A DNA stretch of 64,000 nucleotides from Paroedura picta. Taxonomy: Eukaryota; Chordata; Lepidosauria; Squamata; Gekkonidae. The DNA lies in contig NC_135369.1 of assembly GCF_049243985.1 (NCBI RefSeq), positions 20,858,533-20,922,532 of the forward strand. Reading direction: 5' to 3'. The position numbers were made by a program, and so were the translations under genes. Shown one piece after another: positions 32,901-43,373 of the stretch (its first letter is position 1; the number at the start of each line of letters is the position of its first letter). The notes beneath the pieces were generated by a model. The model worked only from the letters and a program-made list of their open reading frames with translations. It made no database searches and had not been told where the DNA came from.

Positions 32901-35900
32901 AGATTTTAAGATGCTGTGTAGTAAAGGACCTTTTCATGGAATTTCCCTTGAGATCATCTTATTGTAGAAAAACATGGTTTTCTGGTGATTTTCCAGAGAC
33001 CTGAGACTGACCTTTCTGCTCTGCTCATCATCTGGGTATGCCCAATAGCGAAGAGCAGAGACCGAATTTGGCGAATATTCTCTACAAAGGCAGTATGTTT
33101 CAGGAGGGGGGAAGGGAAGGTGGGTGTTTGCACTAAAGCTATGAATCCCAGTGCTAGGAAGCATCACCAGTGGAAAGCATCTATGCCTTGCTATTGGCTC
33201 TCCAACAACCTGATTGCCCTCATGTGAGACCAGGTGCTGGTTCAGATGTACCACTGATTTGATCCAGCCAGGTTCTTACGTTTTTAGAAGAGTTGAATAG
33301 TAAGTTTTTATGCCATGCTTTTATCTGCCCTGAGGAATCTCAAGGCAGCTTGAGGCTGTCATTCCCTCCTCTTTCCACCCTAACTCTGTGAGGCAGGTGG
33401 GGCTGAGAGAGTTCTGAGAGAACTGTGTCAAACCCAAGGTCCCCCGAGCGGGCTTCATGCAGAGGAGGAGTGGGGCACCAAGCCCTGTTCTCCAGATTAG
33501 AGTCTGCCACTTTTAGCTAGTACACCACACTGGTTCTTACCATGCTGCCCTTAACCACAAGGCTGTTTGTGCACCACAGAATTCACACATCAGTAAAATA
33601 ATTCCAGTTTTGTCAGTCAGTTCTTTTTTTTAATTAGATGTAAGATGGAAAATGACAAAACATTTTTTCCATTCCCCTTTTCTGGCACTTTTTAAAATGT
33701 ATTTTATTACAATTGATGCCGCATCAGCTAGGGGGGGGGGGAATCTCCAATTGGCAGACAGTCTTACTGATTGTACTAGTTTTTAAAAGCACTCTATTTT
33801 CTATGTTGCCTGTTGAAACCATGGGGCATACTTGTCTGCTAGCATTTTACCCTTCCCCTTGCTCTCTTGAAGTATTTGAAAGGCTGTCAATTAAGCTGTT
33901 GACAGTAGAGGACTCCCAAGAATGGATTTTAACTACAGGCAAAAAAGACCAGCTGGAGATTAAGAGGGGGAGGATTTTTTCACAGCCAGAGTAGTTCAGT
34001 AGTGGAACCGGCTGCCTCAGGAGGTGGTGAGCTCCCCCTCACTGGCAGTCTTCAAGCACTGGCTGGACATATCCTTATCCTGGATGCTTTGGGCTAATCC
34101 TGCACTGAGCAGGGAGCTGGACTAGATGCCTGGCATGCAGGAGCATATTTACAGATAATAGCAGCTATGGTAAGCAACCCCTGATGACCCCAATGTCCCA
34201 ATGTCATTTCAAGGTGACATCAGTGCATCAGATTACATTCTAGAGTCTTTCTGGCTTGGGGGATGCTCAAGTCAAACTTGTTAATCTTTTAATTAAACAA
34301 TTTTGGCATGGAGGGGAAAAAAAGAACATTCTTTTTTCACTATCTGAGGAAGTGTTCAGGACCACCGGCAATCAAGTTGTGTCCAGGCATGCGTCATACC
34401 TGACATACCGTAGAAACGCCACTGCCTGTAGGACCCTTTCTAGTTCCAGGTTTCTAAATTTCTACATCAGGTATGACATGGGGTAGCTCTAGGAATCAAA
34501 CACTGGAAACTCTATGGCTTCACCACAGAATTTCCAATGATTCCTAGAGGGACCTACATTGCATCTGGTTTCTTCCCAGACATAACATGGCACAGCAACC
34601 AGCATGGCATCCTCCATACCATTCCCACATCCATCCCATGGGTTGTTGGGCACTGCCTGGCATTCCTAGCTCATAGGGCTGTTTTCCTCATTTAAGAAAC
34701 TCACTCTCTTCCTTTTCCCCTCAAGAAAGACTGCCAAAGGCAACCGTCACCATCAGCTCTGTGAACGGGACCTGCAACGTCACTTTGTACTGCTCCAACA
34801 CAGGAGGAGGAGGAGAGAATGTGACTTACGCCTGGTCATTCTCCCATGACAATGTGGTACTTTCTGTGGAGCAAACCCTACGTATCACCCAAAAACCTGA
34901 AGATGGCTCTTTGAACTACACCTGCACTGTACGGAACATGGACAGCGAAAACTCCAGCACAGTTTCCCTGATTGGTCACTGTCATGGTGAGTCCATTGCA
35001 TGTGCTGACTATGCTTATAAGGCATACGCATGGTCCACATTATAATGAGCAATGAAGGCTGCTTCCACCTTGTCAACTACATGTAAATGCTACGGTTCTA
35101 TGTTCAAAGGTTTTTCTTTAACTTCACGCAGTGCTGGACTGGTAGAAATATAAGGGTGAGCTTCAGGACCTTCCCACAACCAGCAGTCTAAAGGGAGGAA
35201 TTCTGAAAAATGAAGGGAAACACCAGAGGGAACGATGAGGATCTCATACCTTTGCTTCTGCAGGTGCAAAGCAGTCTGGGAGGCTCGGGAAACTTATTAG
35301 CTTGGCATCCGTGCTCTGTGTTTTAAATCTTTACTGGGAACATATAATCATCAGGGTCCAGTTACCGTGATTACATTAGATCAGATTATTTATTTATGGT
35401 CACTGACCAGCATCAAAGTATAAATAAAGCCACATACATTGTTACAGCATTTTAACAGCCATTTTGACAGCGTTTTAATGGCCAGCCTATCACAAATGTA
35501 CCTGAAATTAAGAGAATTATAAGAATCCCAAAAAGAGATCAAATGGAATGTTTCATTGTTGTGGCATGATCCCGCAGCAACGCGGAAGTGAACATTTAAA
35601 AAACAAATGTTTGGGTGTTGTGGTATTTCCCCATAGCAATGTGGAAATGTGGTTTCCAATCGCTCATTTCCAAACAGGAGAGGGAGCGTGCTTTACACCT
35701 CTGTGCAGAATCAGTCCTGATATTGAACAATAAACCCCTCGGTTTAGCATGACACTTATTCACTGATATGAACAGGTGGTGTAGTGAAAATGTAAAGAAG
35801 GCAAAAGCAGTCTTGGACTGTATCAACAGGGGCATCACGTCAAAATCACAACATGTCGGAGTCCCACTGAATACCACATTGGTCAGACCCCACCTGGAGT

Positions 35901-38072
35901 CCTGTGTGCAGTTCTGGAGGCCTCACTTCAAAAAGGACGTGGACAAAATTGAGAGGGTGCAGAGGAGAGCGATGAGGATGAGCCAGGGCCTGGGGACCAA
36001 GCCCTGTGAGGGAAGGCTGAGAGACTTGTGAATGTTTAGCTTGGAGAAGAGGAGGCTGAGAGGGAACATGATTGCTGTCCCTTAGAGGAGGGCAGGGAAG
36101 GTTTCCTATCAGCAGCAGAGGATTGGACCCACAGTAATGGATTCAAACTATGTATAGAATGATATTGGCTAGATATTGGGTGGGGGAGGGGAATTCACAG
36201 TCATAGTTCAGTAGTGGAACTGACTGCCTAAGGAGGTGGTGAATTCCCCCTCATTGGATACTTATTCTGGATATTTTAGGCTGATCCTGCATTGAGCAGG
36301 GGGGATGGATTAGATCACTGGTCCCCAACCTTTTTATCACCGGGGACCGGTCAACACTTGACAATTTTACTAAGGCCCGGCAGGGGGGGGGGTAGTCTTT
36401 TGCCAAGGGACATCCCTGCCGCCGCCTGAGCCCCTGCTCCACTTGCTTTCCCGCCGGCGCCCCTGACTTCCCGCCGCCCACTGGGGGGCGCTGCCAGCAG
36501 CAGCTGCGCAGTGCCATGCCGAGGGGGAGCCCCAGCCATGGCGGCCACTGGAAAGCACCAAAGGTGAGCCGGCAGCAGAGTGGCAGGGCAGCCCCTGAGG
36601 CAGCAGCTGGGGAGGAGGACGAGGAGGAGCCGCGGGCCGGTACCGACTGATCCACGGACCGCTACTGGTCCCCGGAACGGGGGTTGGGAACCACTGTATC
36701 AGATGGCCTGTATGGCCCCTTCCAATTCAAGGATTCTATGATACCATTCTGCTAACAAAAAAAATGTCAGGTGCAAAATATAACCCTTTGGAAGTCTGGC
36801 CAATTCATTATTTTTTGTTCCATCCTAGATGCTCTTCTTCCAAGTCAACAGTTCTCAGCATCCATTTATGCTAAATATTGGGTCCCACCATTAATTGTTC
36901 TAGTGCTGCTGCTTATTCTGTTCCTCATGTACAGACGAAAGAAGGGAAGAGGTGAGAAACAAAATTTTACTATTACTTAGTATCACCCAGCTTTCCGGCA
37001 TCCCTTGTGATGTGAAAAGGCCATAGACAGGGCAGAGACTTTCCACGCAGAAGGTGTATGCTTTAGTTAAAAGGAATTCAGATAGAATCCTGGCGAGTGA
37101 TATGATGTCAGTTCAAGAGTACTTTCCATGAGCATTGATCACTGCCAACATTAACTTCCTTGTATTGCATGGTACAAATGATTTTTAAACATTCCCAGAA
37201 CTCTAGAGGTTTCTTATAAGTCACTGCAAGCTTGCTAAAGGAAGTTGTAGAAACCATTATTTTGAAGTAGAACCATTGCTATGTAGATGACTATTTAGTC
37301 CCCATATTTCCCCCAGACAATTTGAAATCTGAACTTTATAGCCAGCCGGCATTGGGAGATACAGCAAACTACCCTGGAATTGTTGGAATGGATTCCTGAT
37401 ATGTTCGGGTACCAACTCAACATGTCATGGTAGCTCTTATAAATGATCAACTATGTCACTTGAAAACAGAAATTGCCCTGTGATGCGTGTAACTAATAGT
37501 CCTGACCCGAGTTCCTTGAGAAGAGTTGCTTGTTAGAGGAGACAGAACTGGGTCAAATGGGCCACCATTCTGGATCAGATGAGATACACTGACACTAACG
37601 GGAGGAGCTCATGGTTAACATTAAAGCACATGCTGAAGGTCCCAACTCTAACATCTCCAGCTTAAAAGGCTCAGGGGTGGCAGGGCTAGGAAAAATCCCT
37701 CCTGCCTGAGACAATGGAGAACCACAAGTAGTCAAAATCATAGAATCATAGAATCATAGAGTTGGAAGGGGCCATACAGGCCATCTAGTCCAACCCCCTG
37801 CTCAACGCAGGATCAGCCCTAAGCATCCTAAAGCATCCAAGAAAAGTGTGCATCTTCAACCTTTGCTTGAAGACTGCAAATATAGTGCTACTTTAGATAG
37901 ACCATTGGTAGCAAGGTACTTCAGAGTTTCTCAGAAGTAAATCTGTACCCACAAAAAAGAGAAAAGAGATTCATGTTGTGCCTTGTATACAATGGTTCCT
38001 AAGGCTAATGAGGAGTGAAAGAGGATCTTGAATGGGCTTCTTATTGATTCCAGCCTCTTCAACTAGAGGCAG

Positions 38073-38121
<49 letters not shown>

Positions 38122-41100
38122 GATTTATAGCCCGCCACTCCCTTGCGGCTCGTGGCGGGTAACAATATCACAAATCCCCATGTCCTCCATGGAGATGTCC
38201 TCCATTTTATCTTCACAATGAGCGTGCAAGGTAGGATAGGCTGGGAGTCTTTAGATCTCCAGACTAGAAACATTGCTGTTATTGGAAAATGTACAGATAC
38301 ATAAAGGGGGTTTATTCTTCATGTTGCTGTAAATTAATGCTCCCCCCTCTTTTCTTGGACACAGAGAGCCTCAGCAGGACGGTATCCATAAATGAATCTT
38401 CAGGTACGCAGAAACACAAGTGATAAACAGTCCGATGTCTAGACAGCAACGAATAGAGATCCGTGTTCAAACAGGGCTTCACCAGACTTCCTTTCAAGGT
38501 TGGACTCCAGGGGTTGCCAGCCTCCATGTGGGGCCTGCAGATCTCCTAGTATTACAACTGACCTGCAGACAAGAGAGAATAGTTCCCCTGGAGAAAATGG
38601 TAGCTTTGGCATGCAAACTCTTTGGCATCATACCTTGTCAAGTTCCTCCTCTTCCTCAAACGCTGTCCTCCCCAGGTTCCAACTCCTCCCCTCGTTCCAG
38701 TCATTTCACAATCCAAAGTTGCTGACCATATTTGACTCCTGTATTTCCAGTTGAGGCTTCAGAGAAAGGCGCTGAGAGTCAATGGGTTTCCCCACACAGA
38801 CACAATGAAAAATAACTTTTAGTGCAGGGGTCCCCAACCTTTTTTGACCCTGCAGGCACGTTTGGAAATCTGACCAAAAAAAAACCTGTTTGGGGAAATT
38901 TTAGCTGGGGGGAAGGATCTGAAAAATTATAAACGTTTAAAGATTTTTAACTATATGTTTTCAATATTGTTACCTGCTCTGAATGATAGGGTGGTATATA
39001 GGGTGGAAGGGTGGGATATAAATTATTATTATTATTATTAGCATTATCATTATTAGTAGTAGTAGTAGTATTTTTGATGATGATGATGAGTACAACTACA
39101 AAATGGCAACCACAAAATGGCTGCCACAGGAAGTGAAGCCATCCTCAAAAATGGTTGCCTCAGCTTAGCTTCAGTCACATAGTATAGATCCTTATGCTGT
39201 GGTGGCAGCTGCAGCCAATCAAATCTCCAATAGTCAATCAGAAGACCTGCTGGGCAAATGCCCTATCTGGCTGTACCAATTCCATAAAAACACTTGGTGG
39301 ATGCCAGAAGAGGGGATGATGGACGCCATGGCACCCATAGGTACCACAGTTGTACCTATGTTCTAGAGACCTCTTATCGAGGGCTTTTCCACACAGCAAC
39401 AGTGTCCAGATCAGCCTTTCCCAACCTTTTTACCATTGAGAAACCCCTGAAACATTCTTCAGGCTTTGAGAAACCCCAGAAGTGGTGGGTTCCATGCAGA
39501 ATATGGTTGGGAATCATAGCTGTGTGCATGCCCACCCAGGGCCCCTCCTCTTCCCACCCCCTCCAGGCCCATCAGTGGCCATTTTGGGAGGTAGAGACAG
39601 GTCAACATGACCATATGTGGCCATATCACCCCATAAATGTTTAACATTTTTTTTAATATATAAAAAATTAATTAACTCCCAACCATTCAGGAACCCCTGT
39701 CAAGAAACCTCAGGGTTTCAGGAAACCCTGGTCCAGAGGAAGGCCAGGGCCCATAACCCATGAGGAGAGCAGAGCCTACCCGTGAGGTCTGTGAATTGAC
39801 AGCCTCAGAAATTACAAGCTGGGTAAGAACAGTTAATTTTTAAGTTCAGTTTGGCCCTGTTATGATCACCCTTCTTCAATAACTTCCTGAAGTGTGACCC
39901 TTTCCGCATGCAGAGAGCTCTGGGTAAAGGGCGACTGGTTTGAGATTCATTTAAGATTCAAGGCAGTGTCTGATCTTGGGAAATCCATCTTGAGCCATTG
40001 ATGGCTGAAGCTTGGCGCTGGAGAGACATTTCCTAACAATAATATTTTAAGCCAAAAGATTTCCTAGTCAAAGCTCTTATTATTGACTTAGAAACTGTCA
40101 GAAAACAAATTGAAATGCCCTGGGGTGGGGGAAGATCAGCATTCTGGGAGAGTGTACTGCCCCCCTCCCCTCCCCCCCCCCAGTGTACCCAGCATTCAGC
40201 ACTACCAAGCATCTACAGGGGTAGTCAAACTGCGGCCCTCCAGATGTCCGTGAACTACAATTCCCAGGAGCCCCTGCCAGCGAATGCTGGCAGGGGCTCC
40301 TGGGAATTGTAGTCCACGGACATCTGGAGAGCCGCAGTTTGACTACCCCCAATTACATTCAAAAATTTTCAAATGATTGCACGTCAATTCTCTCAGTAAT
40401 ATATACACCACATTTTATAAAGTGCGTCCCCTATATTGACTGGAATATGCTCAGTGTATGAATTGGTTACAGATTATTAACAAGCTTGAAATCTGATTTG
40501 TAGACTCAGATACGGAAGACTCCCCTGATACAGAGCAGGCAGCCCAAATGGACCCTCTGCCCCAGGTAATTTGAGTTTACCCACTTTTGTACTTAAATGG
40601 TCACGGTGTGTAGAAGAGGGGAACAGGAGAGAGAAGGAAGTGGGGAGAAAGAAAAAGGATGGCGGAATATTGTAGCCCACCTCACATGGCTGTTGCAAGG
40701 ATTACATCAAAACATGGTATGCAGAAAGCTTTATACAAAAGTGGTGATGATGATGATGATAAAGACAGACATTCCCTGCTTTCTGATACGAATCATAGTT
40801 CCTTTTCTTTTAACCTGTTGATGAAGTGTTGGAGATACCTTTTTGAAAATGTTCTGTCTCAAACACGTCAAGTTGCCTAATATCAAGTAGATTAGACCAG
40901 CAGGGCTGCAGTAAGGCTAATGCCTCCTGCCCTGTTATGTCGCCATTTAACACCTCTGATGTCTCTGCAGCGCTTGGTCACAAAGCTCTTGGCTGACACC
41001 CAGTGGATCACTTGTGTTCACACTTGACTACTGAGCTCGAGATTTGGTGGGAAGAACTTTTGGACTGATTGAATTGCCTTTTTGGTTCCTGCAGGCCTGG

Positions 41101-41202
41101 AAACCGGAGGACAGCCCGCAAACAACAGGAGCAGCAGCTGAAGAGGACGATGACTTGACATTGGGTGCCCAGGACCAGCCCCTGAACCAAGCACAATTGT
41201 AG
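26934..41202 (+). CDS. SLAM-family receptor with C2 domain and tyrosine-free tail (SLAMF6 position)
   Basis: The second SLAM-family gene lies next to and convergent with VANGL2, the place of SLAMF6 in mammals. Supported exons: 26934-26973 (signal), 34726-34986 (C2), 36829-36951 (transmembrane), 38365-38403, 40504-40565, 41095-41202 (stop TAG). Together they total 633 nt, or 210 residues. Including the doubtful exon 32216-32422 gives 840 nt, or 279 residues; both are in frame. All extracellular junctions are phase 1, as in the family. The tail start ESLSRTVS resembles DSLSLSTQ after the membrane span of human SLAMF6. I could not find a V-set exon between the signal and C2 exons. The tail (about 70 residues, acidic) has no tyrosine, so it cannot bind SAP/EAT-2 the usual way. 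It may be a diverged SLAMF6 relative, a gene missing exons through assembly error, or a decaying gene. Confidence 0.75.
27793..28032 (+). other. Unplaced 79-codon open frame
   Basis: Reads IREKAVALFEIPYKERFQVF then VKKLEENSW and a stop. Its composition looks protein-like, but I recognise no family and it has no obvious splice sites. It sits just after an inverted L2-like tail. It could be a retrocopy fragment or chance. Confidence 0.15.
29435..29710 (-). repeat. AGGGTTGCCA-family element split by a fold-back MITE
   Basis: gttgctaacttccaggtgc on the left and gatctgcctacctggaaagaaaac with ggaaggtggactttaaggcc on the right flank the insertion at 29503-29633. Confidence 0.55.
29503..29633. mobile_element. 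Fold-back MITE with GGGCCTATTCTGCACACA ends
   Basis: The left arm gggcctattctgcacacagt and the right arm tgtgtgcggaatgggccc pair, with cactttcaat/attgaaagtg inside. The ends resemble those of the 1.9-kb element at 17661, so they probably share a family. Confidence 0.75.
30487..30632 (+). repeat. Nine-bp microsatellite (GTTTTGTTT)n
   Basis: About 16 almost perfect 9-bp units. Because 9 is a multiple of 3 it is open in several frames and yields artificial repeat peptides on both strands. Confidence 0.95.
30735..30865 (+). repeat. tRNA-derived SINE, 3' part
   Basis: caccctggagagctgctgccag, gtaggcaacactgacc and gtaaggcagcttcatctcaa match the 3' body of a common lizard SINE. The tRNA head is missing. 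Confidence 0.6.
31757..31892 (+). repeat. CR1 LINE 3' end
   Basis: cacttttcttggatgctttagg ... gagcagggggttggactagatgg, ending in five ATTCTATG-like units. Confidence 0.88.
31955..32045 (+). repeat. Single arm of the element folded at 53680
   Basis: cacgaaagctcatatcttgaataaaactttgttggtcttaaaggtgcc equals one arm of the inverted repeat in a VANGL2 intron. It lies about 170 bp before the candidate 207-nt exon. Confidence 0.6.
32216..32422 (+). CDS. Candidate 207-nt exon of SLAM gene 2, unknown domain
   Basis: A good acceptor (cccatgtttttccag), an excellent donor (GAAG|GTAAGG) and an uninterrupted 69-codon frame in phase 1-1 fit between the signal and C2 exons. The product is hydrophilic and acidic: it starts LGEEELSNLPGQTKELHEVQ and ends VTVNSHSASE, with one NWS glycosylation sequon. 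It has no cysteine and no V-set pattern, and I recognise no family. It could be a real novel ectodomain segment, an alternative exon, or chance; an open run of this length by chance is roughly a few percent. Confidence 0.35.
32540..32826 (+). repeat. tRNA-derived SINE with ACCTTT tail
   Basis: Head agcctcttgtggcgcagagtgg, B box gggagttcaatccc, tail gatacctttacctttag. Nearly identical to the copies at 15556 and 52193. Confidence 0.87.
33283..33540 (-). repeat. Sauria-type tRNA SINE
   Basis: agaagagttgaatagtaag, cctgaggaatctcaaggcagc and ctagtacaccacactggtt mark an inverted diverged copy. Confidence 0.72.
33860..34135 (+). repeat. CR1 LINE 3' end, diverged
   Basis: tatttgaaaggctgtcaatta, cagagtagttcagtagtggaacc and gcactgagcagggagctggac are ORF2 end and 3' UTR sequence. 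Confidence 0.75.
34726..34986 (+). CDS. SLAM gene 2: Ig C2-set exon
   Basis: The 261-nt exon is phase 1-1, with acceptor ccttttcccctcaag and donor GTGAGT. It starts RLPKATVTIS, like the ERLPKP that opens SLAM C2 domains. Four cysteines (GTC, LYC, YTC, GHC) fit the two disulfides of SLAM C2 domains. The core Trp is in YAWSFS and the YxC motif is in LNYTCTV. Five N-glycosylation sequons are present (NGT, NVT twice, NYT, NSS). This is the most diagnostic exon of the gene. Confidence 0.93.
35768..36745 (+). repeat. CR1 LINE 3' end split by an hAT element
   Basis: Decayed ORF2 keeps LVRPHLESCVQFWRPHFKK. The 3' UTR (gcattgagcagggggg) breaks at 36316 and resumes at 36697 (gatggcctgtatggcccctt). Confidence 0.88.
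36316..36696 (+). mobile_element. Non-autonomous hAT element nested in CR1
   Basis: Starts cactggtccccaacc and ends gggttgggaaccactg. Flanks gattagat/tatcagat (6 of 8). GC-rich interior nearly identical to the copy at 12511. It ends about 130 bp before the SLAM gene 2 transmembrane exon. Confidence 0.85.
36829..36951 (+). CDS. SLAM gene 2: transmembrane exon
   Basis: The 123-nt phase 1-1 exon has acceptor ttttttgttccatcctag and donor GTGAGA. It encodes a stalk (ALLPSQQFSASIYAK), a membrane span YWVPPLIVLVLLLILFLM and a basic anchor YRRKKGRG. Its place after the C2 exon, its length and its phase agree with the family. Confidence 0.9.
37737..37880 (-). repeat. CR1 LINE 3' end
   Basis: aatcatagaatcatagaatc, then gagttggaaggggccatacagg and caagaaaagtgtgcatcttcaacc. 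Confidence 0.87.
38073..38270 (-). repeat. L2-like 3' tail with (TTA)n
   Basis: About 16 TTA units precede tttatagcccgccactcccttgcgg, the inverted end of an L2-type LINE. Confidence 0.7.
38365..38403 (+). CDS. SLAM gene 2: 39-nt tail exon
   Basis: Acceptor cttttcttggacacag and donor GTACGC bound a phase 1-1 exon reading SLSRTVSINESS. It has the same length and phase as exon 4435-4473 of SLAM receptor 1, and its sequence resembles SLSLSTQ after the membrane span in human SLAMF6. Confidence 0.72.
38509..38712 (-). repeat. AGGGTTGCCA-family element
   Basis: ggggttgccagcctccatg, acctgcagacaagagagaatag and cctggagaaaatggtagcttt are the inverted family body. Confidence 0.6.
38827..39352 (+). mobile_element. 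Non-autonomous hAT element with an L2 tail inside
   Basis: Starts caggggtccccaacctttttt and contains agctgcagccaatcaaatctcc and ggatgccagaagaggggatg. An L2-like tail with (ATT)n and (AGT)n fills about 38920-39085. The end is decayed. Relative at 59076. Confidence 0.6.
39412..39730 (+). mobile_element. Non-autonomous hAT element (CAGCCTTTCCCAACC)
   Basis: Starts cagcctttcccaacctttttac and ends tcaggaaaccctg. Flanks gtccagat/gtccagag (7 of 8). Confidence 0.8.
40216..40351. mobile_element. hAT-type fold-back MITE
   Basis: Ends CAGGGGTAGTCAAACTGCGG and CCGCAGTTTGACTACCCC. Arms pair over about 60 bp each. No clear target duplication. Confidence 0.87.
40504..40565 (+). CDS. SLAM gene 2: acidic tail exon without ITSM
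   Basis: The 62-nt exon is phase 1 in and 0 out, the same phase pattern as the first ITSM exon of SLAM receptor 1 (8798-8853). It has a weaker acceptor (atctgatttgtag) and donor GTAATT. It encodes SDTEDSPDTEQAAQMDPLPQ with no tyrosine. The phase match suggests it is the counterpart of an ITSM exon that lost or never had the motif. Confidence 0.68.
41095..41202 (+). CDS. SLAM gene 2: last coding exon
   Basis: Acceptor gcctttttggttcctgcag and phase 0 precede 35 codons and TAG at 41200-41202. The product begins AWKPEDSPQTTGAAAEEDDD and continues LTLGAQDQPLNQAQL. It is acidic and has no tyrosine. LTLGAQ loosely resembles LTIYAQ of SLAMF1 with the tyrosine replaced, but so short a match may be chance. 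Confidence 0.72.
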   Translation, partial: AWKPEDSPQTTGAAAEEDDDLTLGAQDQPLNQAQL

Positions 41203-42240
41203 TTTTAATCTCTTGCTTCGGACCTGAGCTGAAAGAATCTCTTGGGAACGGAAGGATGTTAAACTAGTCCTGGAGCAAGCAGAGTCAAGCGCTCCCTGGC
41301 ATGCTTCCATCCCCACAGAGGCCACATCATGGCTCTGCTTGCTCTGGCCTGCCGGTGGTGCTCCCCCACAAAAGCCCATCAAGAACCCTCTGGGAGGGAA
41401 AGCCCATTCTCTGCCTAAGACCCCAGAGACCTATTATGCACGACAGCGGCTGCGCTGGGATGCCACTGGTCTCTGCTTGCCACTTCTTGTGTATGAACGG
41501 GGGAACATTTCCCCCACCGGACACTGCCTGCCCTGGATTTCAACATGTACATACACCAGTTGCAGTGGAAAGGTTTCACGGCATTTCTGTCACAACGCAG
41601 CTCTGCAGCCATGCAAAGTGCTACGGAGCCAAAGTGCTACGGAGTGTTTTCTGCCCCCGCTGGGACACCATAGGTGGGAGAGGAGTCGGACCTGGAAGGC
41701 CCAACTCTTCCCTGTGTGCACGGGCCTGGCCTGGCTTGGCCACTGATGGTGCCTATAGTGAAAAAGGGAAGGCGGAAACTTAACGCACGGCACCAGAGGC
41801 CCTTATTCAAGCTGGGCCCAGAAAGGGGCCAGGCTGGCAGAGATGTCATGCATAAGTGGGGATTAGCCTCGTTGCCATGCAAGCACTAGCCCGGCCTCCC
41901 CCTCGACCCGTGCATAATTGATCAGAGTGGTGCTTCCATTCAAAACATAATTACAAGTGGGAACCTACAAGGACATTTACCCTTCTTCACCATTTCTTCT
42001 TTTCCTGAAAGCCCCCATAGTCTCCCTCCCCCCACTTTTCCTGCTTCCTTCCCACCCAAAAGCCAAAGGACATTTATCTGCCCCTTGACCTTCAGGTTCC
42101 CCTCTCCACTCAGCAGATAGAAATATACTTAGATCCAGCTGACTTTGCTACTAGAATATCTGATACAATAGGCTAAATGGGACAAATATTTAATTCTGTA
42201 GAAGCTCATTCCTTAAATATATCTTAACCTTTTTATTATT
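41203..42240 (+). other. Probable 3' UTR of SLAM gene 2
   Basis: This is GC-rich then AT-rich unique sequence directly after the stop. Open frames here (41301-41889, both strands) overlap one another, look like no known protein and are best read as chance frames in the UTR. I see no clear AATAAA signal, so the end is not fixed. Confidence 0.4.
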
Positions 42241-42738
42241 TAAGACCTTGCATTGGAAGGTCCAGCCCTAAAATAATTACGCTTGTCTCGTCTCAGTATG
42301 GCAGTTGAAACGTTTTCCTTTTGGGTTCTATTAAGGACATAAAGAGGCTGCACTAGTCCTCTTAATTCAAAAAGGTTGCCACAATCTTCTAGCCCTTTTT
42401 TGATTTACCACTGTCCCGAGTCGCGGTACATTTGGCTTCTATTGTTTCGGCCACAGTCTTGGGAAGGTTGTTTCATTGTCGAGTAGAAAGCGAAAGCCTC
42501 ATTCACTGAGTAACTCAAAAGACGAAAAACGAAAAGCAACCCACGGGTGCAAGATAGTTTGTTGAGTTTTTTTAAGTCCCTTAAAATCAACAGATTTTTT
42601 TAAAACCCTCACAAATCCAGGGTGTATTCTTTTTGATGAGTGGTCCACTCCATAGACCTTTAACATAAGAGATTTAAAATTTTTTTAATTACTTAGGAAA
42701 CGTCTTTCTTAATTAAGTCTCTCAGATGCTGGGGCTTT

Positions 42739-42911
42739 TACTGTATATACTTGAGTATAAGCCAACTTTTTCAGCACATTTTTATGCTGAAAAAGCCCCC
42801 CTAGGCATATAGTCGAGTGAGGGTCCCATTGACATGTTGTTGTTGATATTGTGGTAAAATTAGGTGCCTTGGCTAAAATTCAGGTTATTTTATGCTCGAG
42901 TATATGTGGGT
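42739..42911. mobile_element. Short TIR element with TATACTTGAGTATAAGC ends
   Basis: Left tactgtatatacttgagtataagcc and right tttatgctcgagtatatgtgggta are imperfect inverted repeats. A short DNA transposon remnant. Confidence 0.6.
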
Positions 42912-43004
42912 AATCTTAAAGTTGCCATGTGGAGTCACAGAGTCTGATGACACAGAAATTCTCAGGGACTTTTCAGGATATGGGATTGAGAAGGGACACT
43001 TAGG

Positions 43005-43175
43005 AGGTGGTTGGCCATTCCCTGCCTCTGCCTCATGACCCCTAATGTTCCTTGGGGGAACTACCACCCAAATCCTTGGAGACCTCCCATCCAAATACTA
43101 GGCATAGTCGGCCCTGCTTTGCTTACTGAAATCTGACAGGATCGAGCTTGCCCAGGCTAACAGGTACAGGAGAAT
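43005..43175 (-). repeat. 5S rRNA-headed SINE
   Basis: Minus strand reads GATCCTGTCAGATTTCAGTA then AAGCAAAGCAGGGCCG and TATTTGGATGGGAGGTCTCC. This matches 5S rRNA positions around its internal promoter, followed by a body with ctgcctctgcctcatg. Confidence 0.75.
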
Positions 43176-43373
43176 GAGGCCTACATGACACCATTGCTGA
43201 AGGGGGATGCAAGGGCACCCAATGAGGGCAGGGATAGAAATTCACATCCCTGGAATGGCTAAAGTTGTCTCCCACTCCTCCAGATAACCTGGGGACATCA
43301 AATATAGGTGTGACAGCGCATATGCAGTTGAGGCTGAGATCATGGAACTATTGTCATCTGCTCTGGGTCCAAA

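Noticed and set aside
41301-41889. Frames of up to 160 codons after the SLAM gene 2 stop
   Set aside because: Several overlapping frames on both strands, no domain, and the position fits a 3' UTR.
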